From NCBI RefSeq assembly GCF_002000245.1, contig NZ_MTCM01000010.1, positions 1-64,000 of the forward strand: a DNA stretch of 64,000 bases, in the 5' to 3' direction. Position numbers and translations under genes: made by a program. Of this stretch, positions 45,473 through 55,693 are shown one piece after another. The stretch's first letter is position 1. The number at the start of each line of letters is the position of its first letter. The DNA is from Sphingobacterium sp. CZ-UAM. GTDB lineage: Bacteria > Bacteroidota > Bacteroidia > Sphingobacteriales > Sphingobacteriaceae. The notes under the pieces were generated by a model. It did not search any database, was not told the DNA's origin, and was given only the letters and a program-made list of their open reading frames with translations.

Positions 45473-46987
45473 TCAGCTCTCCAAAATTCTTAAAAGTGGA
45501 TCCAGATATTCTCTATTATTACTCAATCGAGGAACCTTATTCTGTCCACCCAATTTGCCTCTGGATTTCATCCACTTATAAAAGGTATCTGCCGGTGCAT
45601 TATGAACGACTGGCGGTCGAAGTGCCATGTTCTTAAATCGTTTTGCATCGTAATCCGAATTGATTTCCCGCAGCTTGGCGTCCAGTATTTCACAAAAACG
45701 ATTAAAATCATTTGGCTGCTGTTCAAATTCGATGACCCATTCGTGTGCTCCAGCTTCGGCATCTTTAAAATATACTGGCCCTGCGGTATAATCTTTTATA
45801 CGTGCATTTGTTAATTTGCTGGCTTCGGCAAGTGCTTGTTCGGCATTGTCAACGATTACTTCTTCACCAAATGTGTTGATGAATTGTTTTGTACGTCCGG
45901 ATATCTGAAAACGGTAGGGCGACAAGGAAGTGAATTTGATCGTATCACCTATTTTATAGCGCCATAGGCCAGCATTGGTAGAAATAATCAAGGCATAATT
46001 CTTGCCGATTTCTACCTGATCCAGGCGTAGCGTAGCGGGGTTTTCCTCATGCATGCGTTCCGTGGGCAGGAATTCGTAATAAATTCCATAATCCAACATG
46101 AGCAGAAGGTCTTCGGAATCCGATTCATCCTGCAAACCAAAATACCCTTCCGAGGCATTATAGTTTTCCAGGTAGTACATTCTGTCCGAAGGAATAAGCT
46201 TATGGAACTGCTCGCGGTAGGGTTTAAAGCTCACGCCGCCATGACCATAAAATTCCAGATTTGGCCATACTTCCAGGAGGTTGTCCTTACCTGTGATTTC
46301 CAATATACGTTTGGCCATGACAATATTCCAGGTTGGTACACCGGCCAGGCTGGTGACATTCTCTTTAATGGTAATCTGCGCGATTTGCTCAATTTTCTCT
46401 TCAAAATTCGGATTTAAAGTGACCTCCATATTGGGAGTCCGTTTGAATTCCGCCCAAAAAGGAAGATTGCGGATCAGGATGGATGATAAATCACCATAAT
46501 AGGAGTCCGGACTAAAGTTGTTGATCTGGGAGGAGCCGCCAATGACAACAGATTTTCCTGTAAAGACGCGGTTTTCAGGCCTATTGTGGCAGTATATCGT
46601 CAACATATCCTTTCCACCTTGAAAGTGACATTCTTCCAAGGCCTCTTCGCTCACCGGTATAAATTTGCTGCGGTCGGAGGTTGTCCCAGATGATTTTGCA
46701 AACCATTTGATGTCAGAAGGCCACAGAATATTCTGTTCACCTTTGATCATCCGATCGACGTAACCTTTGATATCGTCATAGTCCTGTATAGGTACACGCT
46801 CTTTGAAGATTTCGGGTGTAAGTATACTGGTGTAATCGTACTTCTTTCCCCATTCCGTCGCCTCGGCAGTGGAAATTAAACTCTGGAACCATTCTTCTTG
46901 TACATCGTGGGGATACTTCATGAAAAGCTCGATCTGATGAATCCTTTTTTTCATGAACCAAGTAAAAATGGAGTTTAATAGGGCCAT
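45473..46987 (-). CDS. GH3 auxin-responsive promoter family protein
   Basis: 504 residues. GH3 proteins are acyl-adenylate-forming enzymes; plant members conjugate amino acids to hormones. The adenylate-forming motif SSGTTSDRSKFIPVS and the region YNASEGYFGLQ are typical. The gene is common in Bacteroidota, where no role has been established to my knowledge. It lies 19 bp after lptB on the same strand, so it is probably cotranscribed with it; a link with lipid or envelope metabolism is only suggested by that. Confidence 0.92.
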   Translation of the reverse strand: MALLNSIFTWFMKKRIHQIELFMKYPHDVQEEWFQSLISTAEATEWGKKYDYTSILTPEIFKERVPIQDYDDIKGYVDRMIKGEQNILWPSDIKWFAKSSGTTSDRSKFIPVSEEALEECHFQGGKDMLTIYCHNRPENRVFTGKSVVIGGSSQINNFSPDSYYGDLSSILIRNLPFWAEFKRTPNMEVTLNPNFEEKIEQIAQITIKENVTSLAGVPTWNIVMAKRILEITGKDNLLEVWPNLEFYGHGGVSFKPYREQFHKLIPSDRMYYLENYNASEGYFGLQDESDSEDLLLMLDYGIYYEFLPTERMHEENPATLRLDQVEIGKNYALIISTNAGLWRYKIGDTIKFTSLSPYRFQISGRTKQFINTFGEEVIVDNAEQALAEASKLTNARIKDYTAGPVYFKDAEAGAHEWVIEFEQQPNDFNRFCEILDAKLREINSDYDAKRFKNMALRPPVVHNAPADTFYKWMKSRGKLGGQNKVPRLSNNREYLDPLLRILES

Positions 46988-47006
46988 AGAGAGTATTCGT
47001 TATGCT

Positions 47007-47741
47007 TTAAAATTTTTTCCTTCTTAATTCAAAATGACGACCGAGGTAGAATTTACGTGCCAGCTCATTATCGGCAATTTCTTCCGGTGTGCCCGTAAGC
47101 ATAATCTTTCCTTCGGTCAAAAGATAAGCTCTGTCCGTAATGGACAAGGTTTCCTGTACGTTGTGGTCGGTGATGAGGATACCAATATTACGTGTTTTGA
47201 GTTTCGCAACGATCGTCTGTATTTCCTCTACGGCAATCGGGTCAACCCCCGCAAAGGGCTCATCCAATAAGATAAACGATGGATTTGCCGCTAGGGCCCT
47301 GGCGATTTCCGTACGGCGGCGCTCACCCCCGGACAAAAGGTCACCTCTATTTTTACGGACGCGGTGCAGGCTGAATTCGGATAACAGTTCTTCCAGCTTG
47401 GCCATGCGTTCTTCTTTGTTGGGGTAATGGATCTCCAATACTGCAAGGATATTATTTTCCACAGATAATTTTCGGAAGACAGATGCCTCCTGAGCCAAAT
47501 AGCCTATTCCGCGTTGCGCACGCTGGTACATCGCGTCCTGTGTGATCTCCAGGTCATCCAGGAATACTTTGCCCTCATTGGGTTTGATCAGTCCAACAAT
47601 CATATAGAATGATGTTGTCTTTCCGGCACCATTTGGCCCCAATAACCCGACAATTTCTCCTTGCTCCACATGAAAGGAAACGTTGTTCACAACTGTACGT
47701 TGTTTATATTTTTTTATGAGATGTTCTGCCTTTAAAATCAT
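47007..47741 (-). CDS. lptB: LPS export ABC transporter ATP-binding protein LptB
   Basis: 244 residues. It powers extraction of lipopolysaccharide from the inner membrane with LptFG. Walker A GPNGAGKT (35-42), Q-loop LAQEASVFRKLSVENN (typical of LptB), signature LLSGGERRRTEIARALA, Walker B FILLDEPFAG and switch ITDHNVQET are all present. Length is normal. Confidence 0.96.
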   Translation of the reverse strand: MILKAEHLIKKYKQRTVVNNVSFHVEQGEIVGLLGPNGAGKTTSFYMIVGLIKPNEGKVFLDDLEITQDAMYQRAQRGIGYLAQEASVFRKLSVENNILAVLEIHYPNKEERMAKLEELLSEFSLHRVRKNRGDLLSGGERRRTEIARALAANPSFILLDEPFAGVDPIAVEEIQTIVAKLKTRNIGILITDHNVQETLSITDRAYLLTEGKIMLTGTPEEIADNELARKFYLGRHFELRRKKF

Positions 47742-47903
47742 CTTCTTGATCTATCTTTTCGCTGTATTGTTCTTTCCTTAAGCATCTATTCCTTTTCAGT
47801 TGTCAAAAAAAATCAGCTAACACTGAATCTGATATGGAAATTGCTGTTGGAACATTTTCGTACAAATCTATGGTAAATATATTTAATATCTTTTTAGAAT
47901 TAT

Positions 47904-47931
47904 GTATTTAGATGCTAGTATTTAGATCTGA
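47904..47931 (-). repeat. Dispersed intergenic repeat between recJ and lptB (copy d)
   Basis: Read on the minus strand, CTAAATACTAGCATCTAAATAC matches copy a (CTCAATACTAATATCTAAATAC) at 18 of 21 aligned positions. It lies 162 bp before lptB and points toward it. Confidence 0.45.
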
Positions 47932-47983
47932 AGAGTGCAGCTATTTTAAGAATCTAATTATACGCATTATTCAAATTAAAACC

Positions 47984-49684
47984 TTAATATTGGATTCCTT
48001 TGATATTTAGTTGCAAGTTTCTTTTATTGCGCCACACATTCTCTTCGATGCTATAACAGATGTCGAAACTTTGTCCTGAATTGATATGGTCAATATGTTC
48101 TGCTAATCCAAAACCGATGCAATCAAAAGATGCGGAATCTTCCTGGACAACGGTCATTTTTAAATGATTTGTACCTACAGGGAAAGCCGGTCCCACTGAA
48201 CTCACCTTTTTGCTCAGGAAAATTGGCGACTCATTTTGCGGGCCGAAAGGTTCAAATTGTTGAAGGATACGGAAAAACTTGGCGTCTATATCTTTCAGAT
48301 GAAGCTTAGCATCGATCTGGATCTCCTGTGTCAGCATTTCGGGGCTAATCCGTCGGGCGACAACTTCTTCAAAGCGATCTTGAAACAGACTGACATTTTC
48401 CAATGACATCGTCAGGCCTGCAGCATATTTATGACCTCCAAATTGCTCGAGCAGGTCAGCGCATTCGCTCAGTGCTTCATATAAATCAAATCCGATCACC
48501 GATCGACAGGAACCCGCGATATGGCCATTTGTTTCCGTCAATATAATTGTGGGGCGGTAATATTTTTCGGTCAATCGCGAAGCGACAATACCGATGACCC
48601 CCTTATGCCAGTCGGATTTGTATAATACGGTAGATTTTCGGCTCTTGAGAACAACGTTGTCTTCAATCAGCGCCAGCGCCTCTTCGGTTATTTTGAGATC
48701 AAAATCTTTGCGGACATTGTTTTGGTCATCAATGCTCGAACTAAAGTCTTTTGCTTCCTGTAAAGATTTTGAAATTAATAACTTGACAGCATCTTTGGCA
48801 TGGTCAATGCGGCCAGCTGCATTGATGCGTGGGCCGATCTGAAAAACAATATCATTGACCGTAAATATTTTTGTTCTATTATTGGATAGGTCAATCAATG
48901 CTTTTAATCCCACACAGGGATTAGAGTTGAGCTTGATCAGTCCGAAATGGCTTAAGATCCTATTTTCGCCCGTAATTGGGACGATATCTGAGGCAATACT
49001 GACGGCAACCAGGTCTAAAAACTGATAACAGGTATTGATATCCATGCCATTGGTCAGAATAAAAGCCTGGATGATCTTGAAGCCGATACCACAACCCGAA
49101 AGTTCCTTATAGGGATAATCACAATCTGCGCGTTTTGGATCCAATACGGCAAAAGCCTTTGGAAGTTCTTCACCAGGAAGATGGTGGTCGCCAATGATAA
49201 AGTCGATCCCCTTTGTGTTGGCATAGTCGATTTTATCAATAGCCTTAATCCCACAGTCCAATGCGATAATTAAAGAAAAACCATTGGCAGCGGCGTAATC
49301 AATGCCCTGGGTGGATATGCCATAGCCTTCCGCGTAACGGTCGGGAATATAAAATTCCAATTGACTATGAAATTCTCTGAAAAAGCTATAGACTACAGCG
49401 ACAGCGGTGGTACCATCCACATCGTAATCACCATAGATCAGGATCTTTTCTTTGTTGCCGATAGCCTGAATGATTCTGGCGATGGCCTTTTCCATATCCT
49501 TCATCAAAAAAGGATCGTGCAAATCGGACAATTGTGGTCTAAAAAACTGTTTCGCTTCGTCAAAACTTCCAATTCCCCTGTTGACGAGCAACTCCGCTAA
49601 CACAGCGTTGATATTTAATTCCTCGCGCAGTTTGTTGGTTATTTTGACATCAGTTTTAGATTTTAGTACCCACCTTTTTTGCAT
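47984..49684 (-). CDS. recJ: Single-stranded-DNA-specific exonuclease RecJ
   Basis: 566 residues from ATG 49684; the frame extends four codons to a TTG. A DHH-family 5'-3' exonuclease in recombination and mismatch repair. DYDVDGT (86-92), DHHLPG (166-171), the DHHA1-type GGHKYAAGLTM and the C-terminal OB-like domain are present. The start codon overlaps the -7 element of the divergent MBL gene. Confidence 0.96.
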   Translation of the reverse strand: MQKRWVLKSKTDVKITNKLREELNINAVLAELLVNRGIGSFDEAKQFFRPQLSDLHDPFLMKDMEKAIARIIQAIGNKEKILIYGDYDVDGTTAVAVVYSFFREFHSQLEFYIPDRYAEGYGISTQGIDYAAANGFSLIIALDCGIKAIDKIDYANTKGIDFIIGDHHLPGEELPKAFAVLDPKRADCDYPYKELSGCGIGFKIIQAFILTNGMDINTCYQFLDLVAVSIASDIVPITGENRILSHFGLIKLNSNPCVGLKALIDLSNNRTKIFTVNDIVFQIGPRINAAGRIDHAKDAVKLLISKSLQEAKDFSSSIDDQNNVRKDFDLKITEEALALIEDNVVLKSRKSTVLYKSDWHKGVIGIVASRLTEKYYRPTIILTETNGHIAGSCRSVIGFDLYEALSECADLLEQFGGHKYAAGLTMSLENVSLFQDRFEEVVARRISPEMLTQEIQIDAKLHLKDIDAKFFRILQQFEPFGPQNESPIFLSKKVSSVGPAFPVGTNHLKMTVVQEDSASFDCIGFGLAEHIDHINSGQSFDICYSIEENVWRNKRNLQLNIKGIQY

Positions 49685-49691
49685 ATCTTTG
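49684..49691 (+). promoter_or_regulatory. Promoter -7 element of MBL-fold gene
   Basis: TATCTTTG fits TAnnTTTG exactly, about 108 bp before ATG 49799. It overlaps the recJ start codon on the opposite strand. Confidence 0.45.
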
Positions 49692-49798
49692 CACAATATT
49701 TTAAGTGTAAATATACGTTTTAAGGCTGGACTTACCTAATTCCTAAACCCGGTATTGACCACCCGTTGCTTAACGTGCATATTCCCAATGTTTTAAAT

Positions 49799-50578
49799 AT
49801 GGTACAGGCATATTCTTTATATGAAGGTTCTTTTTCCGTTGATAAAAGTAGAAAATTTGTTCCTTTTGATCCTTCTGTAGATGACCCAAAAGATCGCCCG
49901 GGATCCATGTTTATCCATGTCCACCCTTTTTTGATCAAAACTACGTCAGGTATTGTGCTCTGTGATACCGGCCTGGGGCATACCGATGACCGCTGTGTGC
50001 TGAAGTTGCACAACAATATCCGCAAATTGGGGTATGAACCCGATGATGTAAAATATGTGTTGATGTCACATTTGCATAAAGATCATGCCGGCGGTATGGT
50101 AAGTATGGAAAGTGGCTCCCCTCGCATTGCATTTCCAGAGGCTGAATATATTGTGCAGCGGGGAGAATGGGAGGATGCCTACTCCGGAATTTCCGCGTCA
50201 TACCGTACCGAGATTTTTGATGTGGTCCAACGGAGTGGAAATCTTGTGTTGGTCGAAGGTGAGGGCCAGGTAAACGCGGAGATCAGCTATTCGCATAATG
50301 GCGGACATACAGCACATCACCAGGCCTTTCATATCTGTAGCAACGGACAGCATTATTTTTTCGGAGGTGATGTACTGCCTGAGCCAGAAGAAATTGTTCA
50401 TAACTACGTCGCTAAATACGATTTTGACGGAAGACGCTCCAAAGAGCTACGGCAAGTGTACTGGGAAGCGGGAGCTCCAGCGGGTTGGATCTTCCTGTTT
50501 TATCATTCCAAAGGGATTACCCTTGGACGTGGCCAACAACGTCCAGATGGTAGCTACAAACTGATCGAGGCAAAGTAA
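49799..50578 (+). CDS. MBL-fold metallo-hydrolase
   Basis: 259 residues from ATG 49799 (MVQAYSLYEGSF); upstream TTG/GTG codons in frame are less likely. The zinc-binding motif HLHKDHAGG (His91, His93, Asp95, His96), GHTAHHQAF and the GGDVLPEP motif make a complete dinuclear site. It resembles cytoplasmic lactonase- or glyoxalase-like hydrolases (no signal peptide); the substrate is unknown. Confidence 0.92.
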   Translation: MVQAYSLYEGSFSVDKSRKFVPFDPSVDDPKDRPGSMFIHVHPFLIKTTSGIVLCDTGLGHTDDRCVLKLHNNIRKLGYEPDDVKYVLMSHLHKDHAGGMVSMESGSPRIAFPEAEYIVQRGEWEDAYSGISASYRTEIFDVVQRSGNLVLVEGEGQVNAEISYSHNGGHTAHHQAFHICSNGQHYFFGGDVLPEPEEIVHNYVAKYDFDGRRSKELRQVYWEAGAPAGWIFLFYHSKGITLGRGQQRPDGSYKLIEAK

Positions 50579-50614
50579 AAATAAAGCAGCTGAAAATAGA
50601 TCATATACCAATCA

Positions 50615-50650
50615 AAAAGCCTCATGGATGTTGAGATCCATGAGGCTTTT
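50615..50650. terminator. Bidirectional terminator (MBL gene / SusD gene)
   Basis: 15-bp stem AAAAGCCTCATGGAT/ATCCATGAGGCTTTT with a 6-nt loop. Confidence 0.88.
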
Positions 50651-50659
50651 GCGTAAGGC

Positions 50660-52282
50660 TTAATATCCGGCATTCTGCGGGAAAGCAGCACCAGTATTGC
50701 TGTCAATGACTTCCTGTGGGATAGGCCAAAGAATAAATTCTTTTTTGACCACATCTTTAGATTGTGGGTTAAGTGCCTGTACACGGCGTAGGAAAACGTC
50801 TGCTCCGAAACGAGATAATGTCATTCTGCGCATTTCTTCGCCCATAAGCTCTCTTGCACGTTCATCCAATATAAAATCTTCGTTGATTGCCGAGGTATTT
50901 ATTGGTGAGGCTTTGGCCCGGGAGCGCACAATATTGATGGCATCTTTTGCTAGGTCCGGTTTATTCGCCCGCATGTATGCCTCGGCCAATAAAAGATAAG
51001 TTTCTGCCAATCGGATTTTGACCCGATCTTTCATGTTACCTTCAAATGCCGGGTTTGCTGCGGTTTTCCCATAGAAAAATTTGGTAATGGTTGGAAATAC
51101 ATTGCCAGAAGACATTATGGCATCGGTTAGCTCAACCTTTTTGCCATAAAGTTCAGGAACGGAAGGATCATTATAATACCAGTCCCGTTTGATATTGTAA
51201 GGTGAATTTCTAACGTCTTGTTTTTCATAACTATCCAACCACCATTGGTAAGGGCGTACGTGGCCAAGACCCCTACCGCCTAGTGAGTCGGCAAGGGCAA
51301 AACCTTTTTGTTGGGAATAAAAAGGAACCCATGCACGTTTGCTCCAGTCGGTATAATTGTCTCCACCTCCCTGGGTATTGTATTCCAGCTGAATTGCCCA
51401 TATAGTTTCTTGATTGCCAGACGAGCGATTTTGATTGTTTTCGATAAACATATCATGGAAATAATCACCCGCTTTATCTTTCTCCGCTCCAAAGCGTTGA
51501 TCGTTCAGTTTAAAATAACCGCTTTGAATGACCTTATTTGCTGCTTCTGCAGCGAGGTCAGGCTGTCCTGCCTGGATATAAGCCTCTGCAAGGTAATGCA
51601 ATGCGGCCCATTTTGTCAATTTCCCTTCCTGTACAGTCCCAGGGTTGTCCGGAAGGTTGTCTCCAGCATATTTGAGGTCGTCAATCATATGTGCCAAGAC
51701 TTCAGCTTTCGCTGTACGGGTAAAATCGCGTCGTGGTGTTGCTGACACCTTGTCTACCCAAGGCACATCGCCATAGAGGTTGATCAAATAACGATAGCTA
51801 TATGCACGGAAAAAACGGGCTGTAGCTTCCACACGTTTTGGATCATTCTCCTTGTCAGTCCATTGGATTGTGTTTTTAGTTAATGCTTCCAGGATAATAT
51901 TGGTATTGCCGATAAAACCATAGGCATACTTCCAGTAATTGCGTACATAAGACGAAGCTGGGTTTAGGCTATAATTGCTAAAAGGTGCCAAAGTTGCATC
52001 GGTTCCTGTAGTTTTAATCGCGACAATGTCTGTACCGACCTGTAGAGCCTCCTGTGGGGTCGCCCCCTGAGAGAAGATGCTGTTGTTCCAGGTCCAGAAT
52101 TCCATGCGGGCGTAAGCATAAAGGCCGTTCAATCCAGTTTCGAAACCTTTTGTATTGATGTATGTATTATCTGGCGATTGAAAACTGCTGGTGTCTTCGT
52201 TTAAAAAATTTTTGCTGCAACCGCTAATGACTAAGCTTATACCGGCAATGACTGCATATAAAGTTGTATTTTTTTTCTTCAT
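50660..52282 (-). CDS. SusD/RagB-type surface lipoprotein
   Basis: 540 residues. The lipobox VISGC gives Cys22. SusD landmarks include EATARFFRAYSYRYLINLYGDVPW in the N-terminal TPR region, KIRLAETYLLLAEAYMRANKPDLA and LDERARELMGEEMRRMTLSRFG near the C-terminus, which ends LWPIPQEVIDSNTGAAFPQNAGY. Partner of the SusC encoded 12 bp upstream. No enzyme gene is attached. Confidence 0.95.
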   Translation of the reverse strand: MKKKNTTLYAVIAGISLVISGCSKNFLNEDTSSFQSPDNTYINTKGFETGLNGLYAYARMEFWTWNNSIFSQGATPQEALQVGTDIVAIKTTGTDATLAPFSNYSLNPASSYVRNYWKYAYGFIGNTNIILEALTKNTIQWTDKENDPKRVEATARFFRAYSYRYLINLYGDVPWVDKVSATPRRDFTRTAKAEVLAHMIDDLKYAGDNLPDNPGTVQEGKLTKWAALHYLAEAYIQAGQPDLAAEAANKVIQSGYFKLNDQRFGAEKDKAGDYFHDMFIENNQNRSSGNQETIWAIQLEYNTQGGGDNYTDWSKRAWVPFYSQQKGFALADSLGGRGLGHVRPYQWWLDSYEKQDVRNSPYNIKRDWYYNDPSVPELYGKKVELTDAIMSSGNVFPTITKFFYGKTAANPAFEGNMKDRVKIRLAETYLLLAEAYMRANKPDLAKDAINIVRSRAKASPINTSAINEDFILDERARELMGEEMRRMTLSRFGADVFLRRVQALNPQSKDVVKKEFILWPIPQEVIDSNTGAAFPQNAGY

Positions 52283-52294
52283 GATGTAGAGATG

Positions 52295-55200
52295 TTAAAA
52301 TTGAACATTTAATCCCAATGAGACTGTCCGGGCAACAGGATAGGGGTAGGCAATATTTGTTGTCGTTGGATTTCCTGTTGTTGAACTGACACCCAATGCT
52401 TCCACATTATATCCTTTTATCTTGGAGAATGTGTAGACATTGCGGGCGTTGATAAATGCTCTGACAGAGGAAAGATTCAAACGTTTTAAAAAGTCACCTT
52501 CAAATGTATAACCTAAACTCAGATCACGGATCCGCCAATAGGCTGAATTGATGTAATAAGTATGGTTGTTGACAGGTGTGTAACCTGGAGAAGGTATGTC
52601 TGTACTTGGATTCTGTGGGGTCCAATAGGGCATATCTGCGAGATAATTAGCTCCATTGTTCGGTAAAAAACGCTCTATATTTTTAAAATCATCCACTTTT
52701 GTGCCGCCAAAAGCACCGTTCATAAAAATGGAAAGAGAGAAATTTTTGTACGTAAAATCATTGCCGATACCAAGAGTGTAGGGTGAAATTTTGTTGCCCA
52801 TGACCGTGCGGTCACTCGCATCTATTTTACCATCGTTATTTAAATCAGCTAATTTCGCATCACCTGGTTTCGCTTTCGGCTGATAAGAGTTCGCAATATC
52901 CTCACCTTCCTGCCATACCCCAATCACTTTGTAATCATAAAAAATACGAATCGGTTTACCGATAAGCCAAGCATTTGTCAAATCATCCTTACCATCTGCA
53001 CGCAATTTGGTTATCTTATTGTTATTGTATGCAAAATTAGCTGTTGTATTCCATTGGAAATTGTCATTTTTGACGTTAACAGCATTCAATGTGATTTCAA
53101 ATCCCTTATTGGAGGTTTCACCAATATTATTCAAAATCGTATTGTATCCATTCATCACCGGTACTTGTTCACTCAGTAAGAGATCTGTTGTCTTGGATGT
53201 ATAATAGTCAATTGTTCCCGAAAGACGATTTTGAAGAATGCCAAAATCTAAACCGACATTTAAAGATGAAGTAGTTTCCCATGTCAGATTGCTCCCACGG
53301 CCATTGAAATTCATCACTAGCCCTTTGACAGGGTCTAATCCATAGATGTAGTCTATATTCGTCAAACGATCATAGGTCTGATAGGGAGATACCGCCTGAT
53401 TTCCGTTTTTACCATACGAAACCCGCAGTTTTAGCAGATCAAAGTATTCTTGCACACTCCCTTCTTTGGAAATGACCCATGCCCCGGCGACAGAAGGGAA
53501 GAAAGCATACCTGTTATCAACAGAAAACGCGCTATAACCATCCGAACGGCCTGTCAAAGTTAGTAAGTAACGATCTTTGAATGAATAGTTGATCCGTCCC
53601 ATATAAGAAATCATCGCGGTGTTCTCCAGCTTCGATTCCATTTTTAGGTTTTTTGAAGCAGAAGCCATGTTATTGTAGCCGGCGTCCGAAACAAAATCAT
53701 CGCCAGTCATTTTAGATGTCTTGAGATTGGTCTTTTGCGAGGAATAAAGTCCGACCACGTTAATTTTATGATCACCAAAACTCCGGTCGTAAGTTAGGAG
53801 ATTCTCCCATGTCCAATCCCAGAAATGATCATTTTTTATTTCTCCCCGTCCATTCACACCCCGGCCCGTCAGGGTATTTGAACCATAATAAGAGTTTTCA
53901 TTGATATTTCTATAATTTGTGCCGAACGTAGACTTGAAGCTTAGTCCTTCAATCGGAAGCTTGACATCTAACCAAGAGTTTGCATAAACAGTCCGTCTAG
54001 TTTCATCCCATTGACCATTTTCGTCAGCGAAAGGGTGACCCCATAATGTCTGTGCGTACATTGGATAGGTGACTGCTGTACCGTTTTCATCCCGGTTTTT
54101 GCTATAAGGCGCTAGTTTTACCACGCTCTCTAAGTTGGGTTGAATACCCTCACGGTTTCCCTGTGTAGCCTGCATGGTCAAGCCTAGTTTGAGCCATGAA
54201 TTTAGGCTTTGATTGAGATTTAGATTGACATTATAGCGTTCGTATGGTGTATTTTTAACTACACCATCCTGATTGAGGTAACTTACTGATGCATAATAAT
54301 CGGATTTATCAGTACCACCAGAAAAGCTGAGTTGATGTTCGTGAATCGGAGCCCCGCTGTTAAAAACTTCATTTTGCCAATTGACTTCTTGACCTTTCTT
54401 ATATTGTTCAAGTACATTCGCAAAAAGGTAGTTTTCGGGGTTAAGCTGGTCACCTGTTTTGCCTTTAGAGGCTTGATAGTCACGCATAAACTGAATGTAT
54501 TGTGGACCATTCATCAATTTCAGACGACGCTCTACACTCTGCAATCCAAAATAACCATTGTAATTGATGCGTGCTTTTCCGGCAGCACCCTTTTTGGAGG
54601 TGATTAGGATGACGCCATTTGCCGCCCGTGAGCCATAGATGGCCGTAGAAGAGGCATCTTTTAATACGGAAATGCTCGCAATGGTATTAGAGGCAATATC
54701 ACCCAATGATCCGCTGAAAGGGATTCCATCCAAAATTATCAATGGACTGTTGGAAGCGGAAATTGAATTTTCACCACGTATATTGATCGCTGCGGTTTCT
54801 CCTGGTTTAGCATTTCCAGAATTGATGGCTAAGCCAGAAACCTTGCCCTGGAGCTTGTCCACGATATTCGGAGAATTGATCCGATCTAAAGATTTCGCTT
54901 CCACAGTGGCAACACTACCAGTAAGGTCGCTTTTCTTCTGTTTACCATAACCAACAACGACAACCTCTTCCAGCATGTCTTCGGATTTTTTCAAGGTTAC
55001 TTCAGCGACTTGAGAAGCTGGTAATTCCTGTGCAATAAATCCGATGGAATTAAAGACCAATGTGGCATTTTGTGATGTGACTGTCAGTGTAAATCTACCA
55101 TCTTGTCCAGTCGTGGTGGCTGCTGTTTTGCCTTTCTCTGATACTGTAACTCCGCTGATCGGTTTTCCAGTTTCGTCCACTACTTTTCCCGAAATGGATT

Positions 55201-55324
55201 GTTGAGGGACAGCTTGGGCAATGGCAGTCTTAGGATTATTGGGACGCGCTGCTACATAAAAAGGCGCTGCTACTGAGAGAATTGTTAGGGGTGTCAGTAG
55301 AATGAGGTGACTCTTTTTGACCAT
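52295..55324 (-). CDS. SusC/RagA-type TonB-dependent outer-membrane transporter
   Basis: 1009 residues from ATG 55324 (MVKKSHLILL), which gives a proper signal peptide; the longest frame begins at a GTG 93 bp earlier, inside the operator-like site, and is rejected. Carboxypeptidase-like domain about 44-120 (ISGKVVDETGKPISGVTV), LEEVVVVGYGKQKKSDLTGSV, plug with IRGENSISASNSPLIILDGIPFSG, and barrel. No STN domain. A DxDGxxxxxD-like NNDGKIDASDRTVMG calcium-type loop lies in the barrel, as in many SusCs. Operator and candidate -7 element are upstream. Confidence 0.95.
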   Translation of the reverse strand: MVKKSHLILLTPLTILSVAAPFYVAARPNNPKTAIAQAVPQQSISGKVVDETGKPISGVTVSEKGKTAATTTGQDGRFTLTVTSQNATLVFNSIGFIAQELPASQVAEVTLKKSEDMLEEVVVVGYGKQKKSDLTGSVATVEAKSLDRINSPNIVDKLQGKVSGLAINSGNAKPGETAAINIRGENSISASNSPLIILDGIPFSGSLGDIASNTIASISVLKDASSTAIYGSRAANGVILITSKKGAAGKARINYNGYFGLQSVERRLKLMNGPQYIQFMRDYQASKGKTGDQLNPENYLFANVLEQYKKGQEVNWQNEVFNSGAPIHEHQLSFSGGTDKSDYYASVSYLNQDGVVKNTPYERYNVNLNLNQSLNSWLKLGLTMQATQGNREGIQPNLESVVKLAPYSKNRDENGTAVTYPMYAQTLWGHPFADENGQWDETRRTVYANSWLDVKLPIEGLSFKSTFGTNYRNINENSYYGSNTLTGRGVNGRGEIKNDHFWDWTWENLLTYDRSFGDHKINVVGLYSSQKTNLKTSKMTGDDFVSDAGYNNMASASKNLKMESKLENTAMISYMGRINYSFKDRYLLTLTGRSDGYSAFSVDNRYAFFPSVAGAWVISKEGSVQEYFDLLKLRVSYGKNGNQAVSPYQTYDRLTNIDYIYGLDPVKGLVMNFNGRGSNLTWETTSSLNVGLDFGILQNRLSGTIDYYTSKTTDLLLSEQVPVMNGYNTILNNIGETSNKGFEITLNAVNVKNDNFQWNTTANFAYNNNKITKLRADGKDDLTNAWLIGKPIRIFYDYKVIGVWQEGEDIANSYQPKAKPGDAKLADLNNDGKIDASDRTVMGNKISPYTLGIGNDFTYKNFSLSIFMNGAFGGTKVDDFKNIERFLPNNGANYLADMPYWTPQNPSTDIPSPGYTPVNNHTYYINSAYWRIRDLSLGYTFEGDFLKRLNLSSVRAFINARNVYTFSKIKGYNVEALGVSSTTGNPTTTNIAYPYPVARTVSLGLNVQF

Positions 55325-55359
55325 AGTGTGTAATTTAGATTCGCTAGTTTTATTGGCGG

Positions 55360-55367
55360 CAAGTATA
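55360..55367 (-). promoter_or_regulatory. Candidate -7 element of the minus-strand susC-like gene
   Basis: TATACTTG on the minus strand, one base off TAnnTTTG, about 36 bp before ATG 55324 and 42.5 bp from the centre of the operator-like site. Confidence 0.35.
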
Positions 55368-55402
55368 AAGAAATTAAGCGGTGCCGTTTCTTTGCATCTT
55401 TG

Positions 55403-55416
55403 AACAAACGATTGCA
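55403..55416 (-). promoter_or_regulatory. LacI-type operator-like site upstream of susC-like gene
   Basis: On the minus strand TGCAATCGTTTGTT is identical to 803-816 and has the LacI-family core CAAnCGnTTG. It belongs to the 433-bp gap 55325-55757, which otherwise shows the two promoter elements and a 13-bp palindrome (AAAACG-G-CGTTTT, 55710-55722). Confidence 0.55.
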
Positions 55417-55693
55417 CGAACTACGAAAACGTTATAGAAATTCATTTTTGTAATAAAATACAACACCGTGTTTTAGAGCCTATAACTAGGCAGTCCCCTC
55501 TATGTATGGCTGGTTTAAGGCAGCATGTTGGCATATATCAATAATAAGTATTAAAATTATCGTATTCGTTTACGTTGAGATAGAACCTTTAAAGCTCGTT
55601 TTTCTGATCTTTTTTTAGTATATTGGGGTAATCTGCTTGTTCATATATCCTGATGCCGTGTGTGGAGGATTCGTTTAACATTAAATTTTTGGT

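Noticed and set aside
47441..47470. DnaA-box-like TTTTCCACAG inside lptB
   Set aside because: A single coding-sequence match with no partner arm or GTTAATAAC core; expected by chance.
55325..55417. GTG start giving a 1040-residue SusC
   Set aside because: The extension precedes the signal peptide and covers the operator-like site and candidate promoter; ATG 55324 is preferred.
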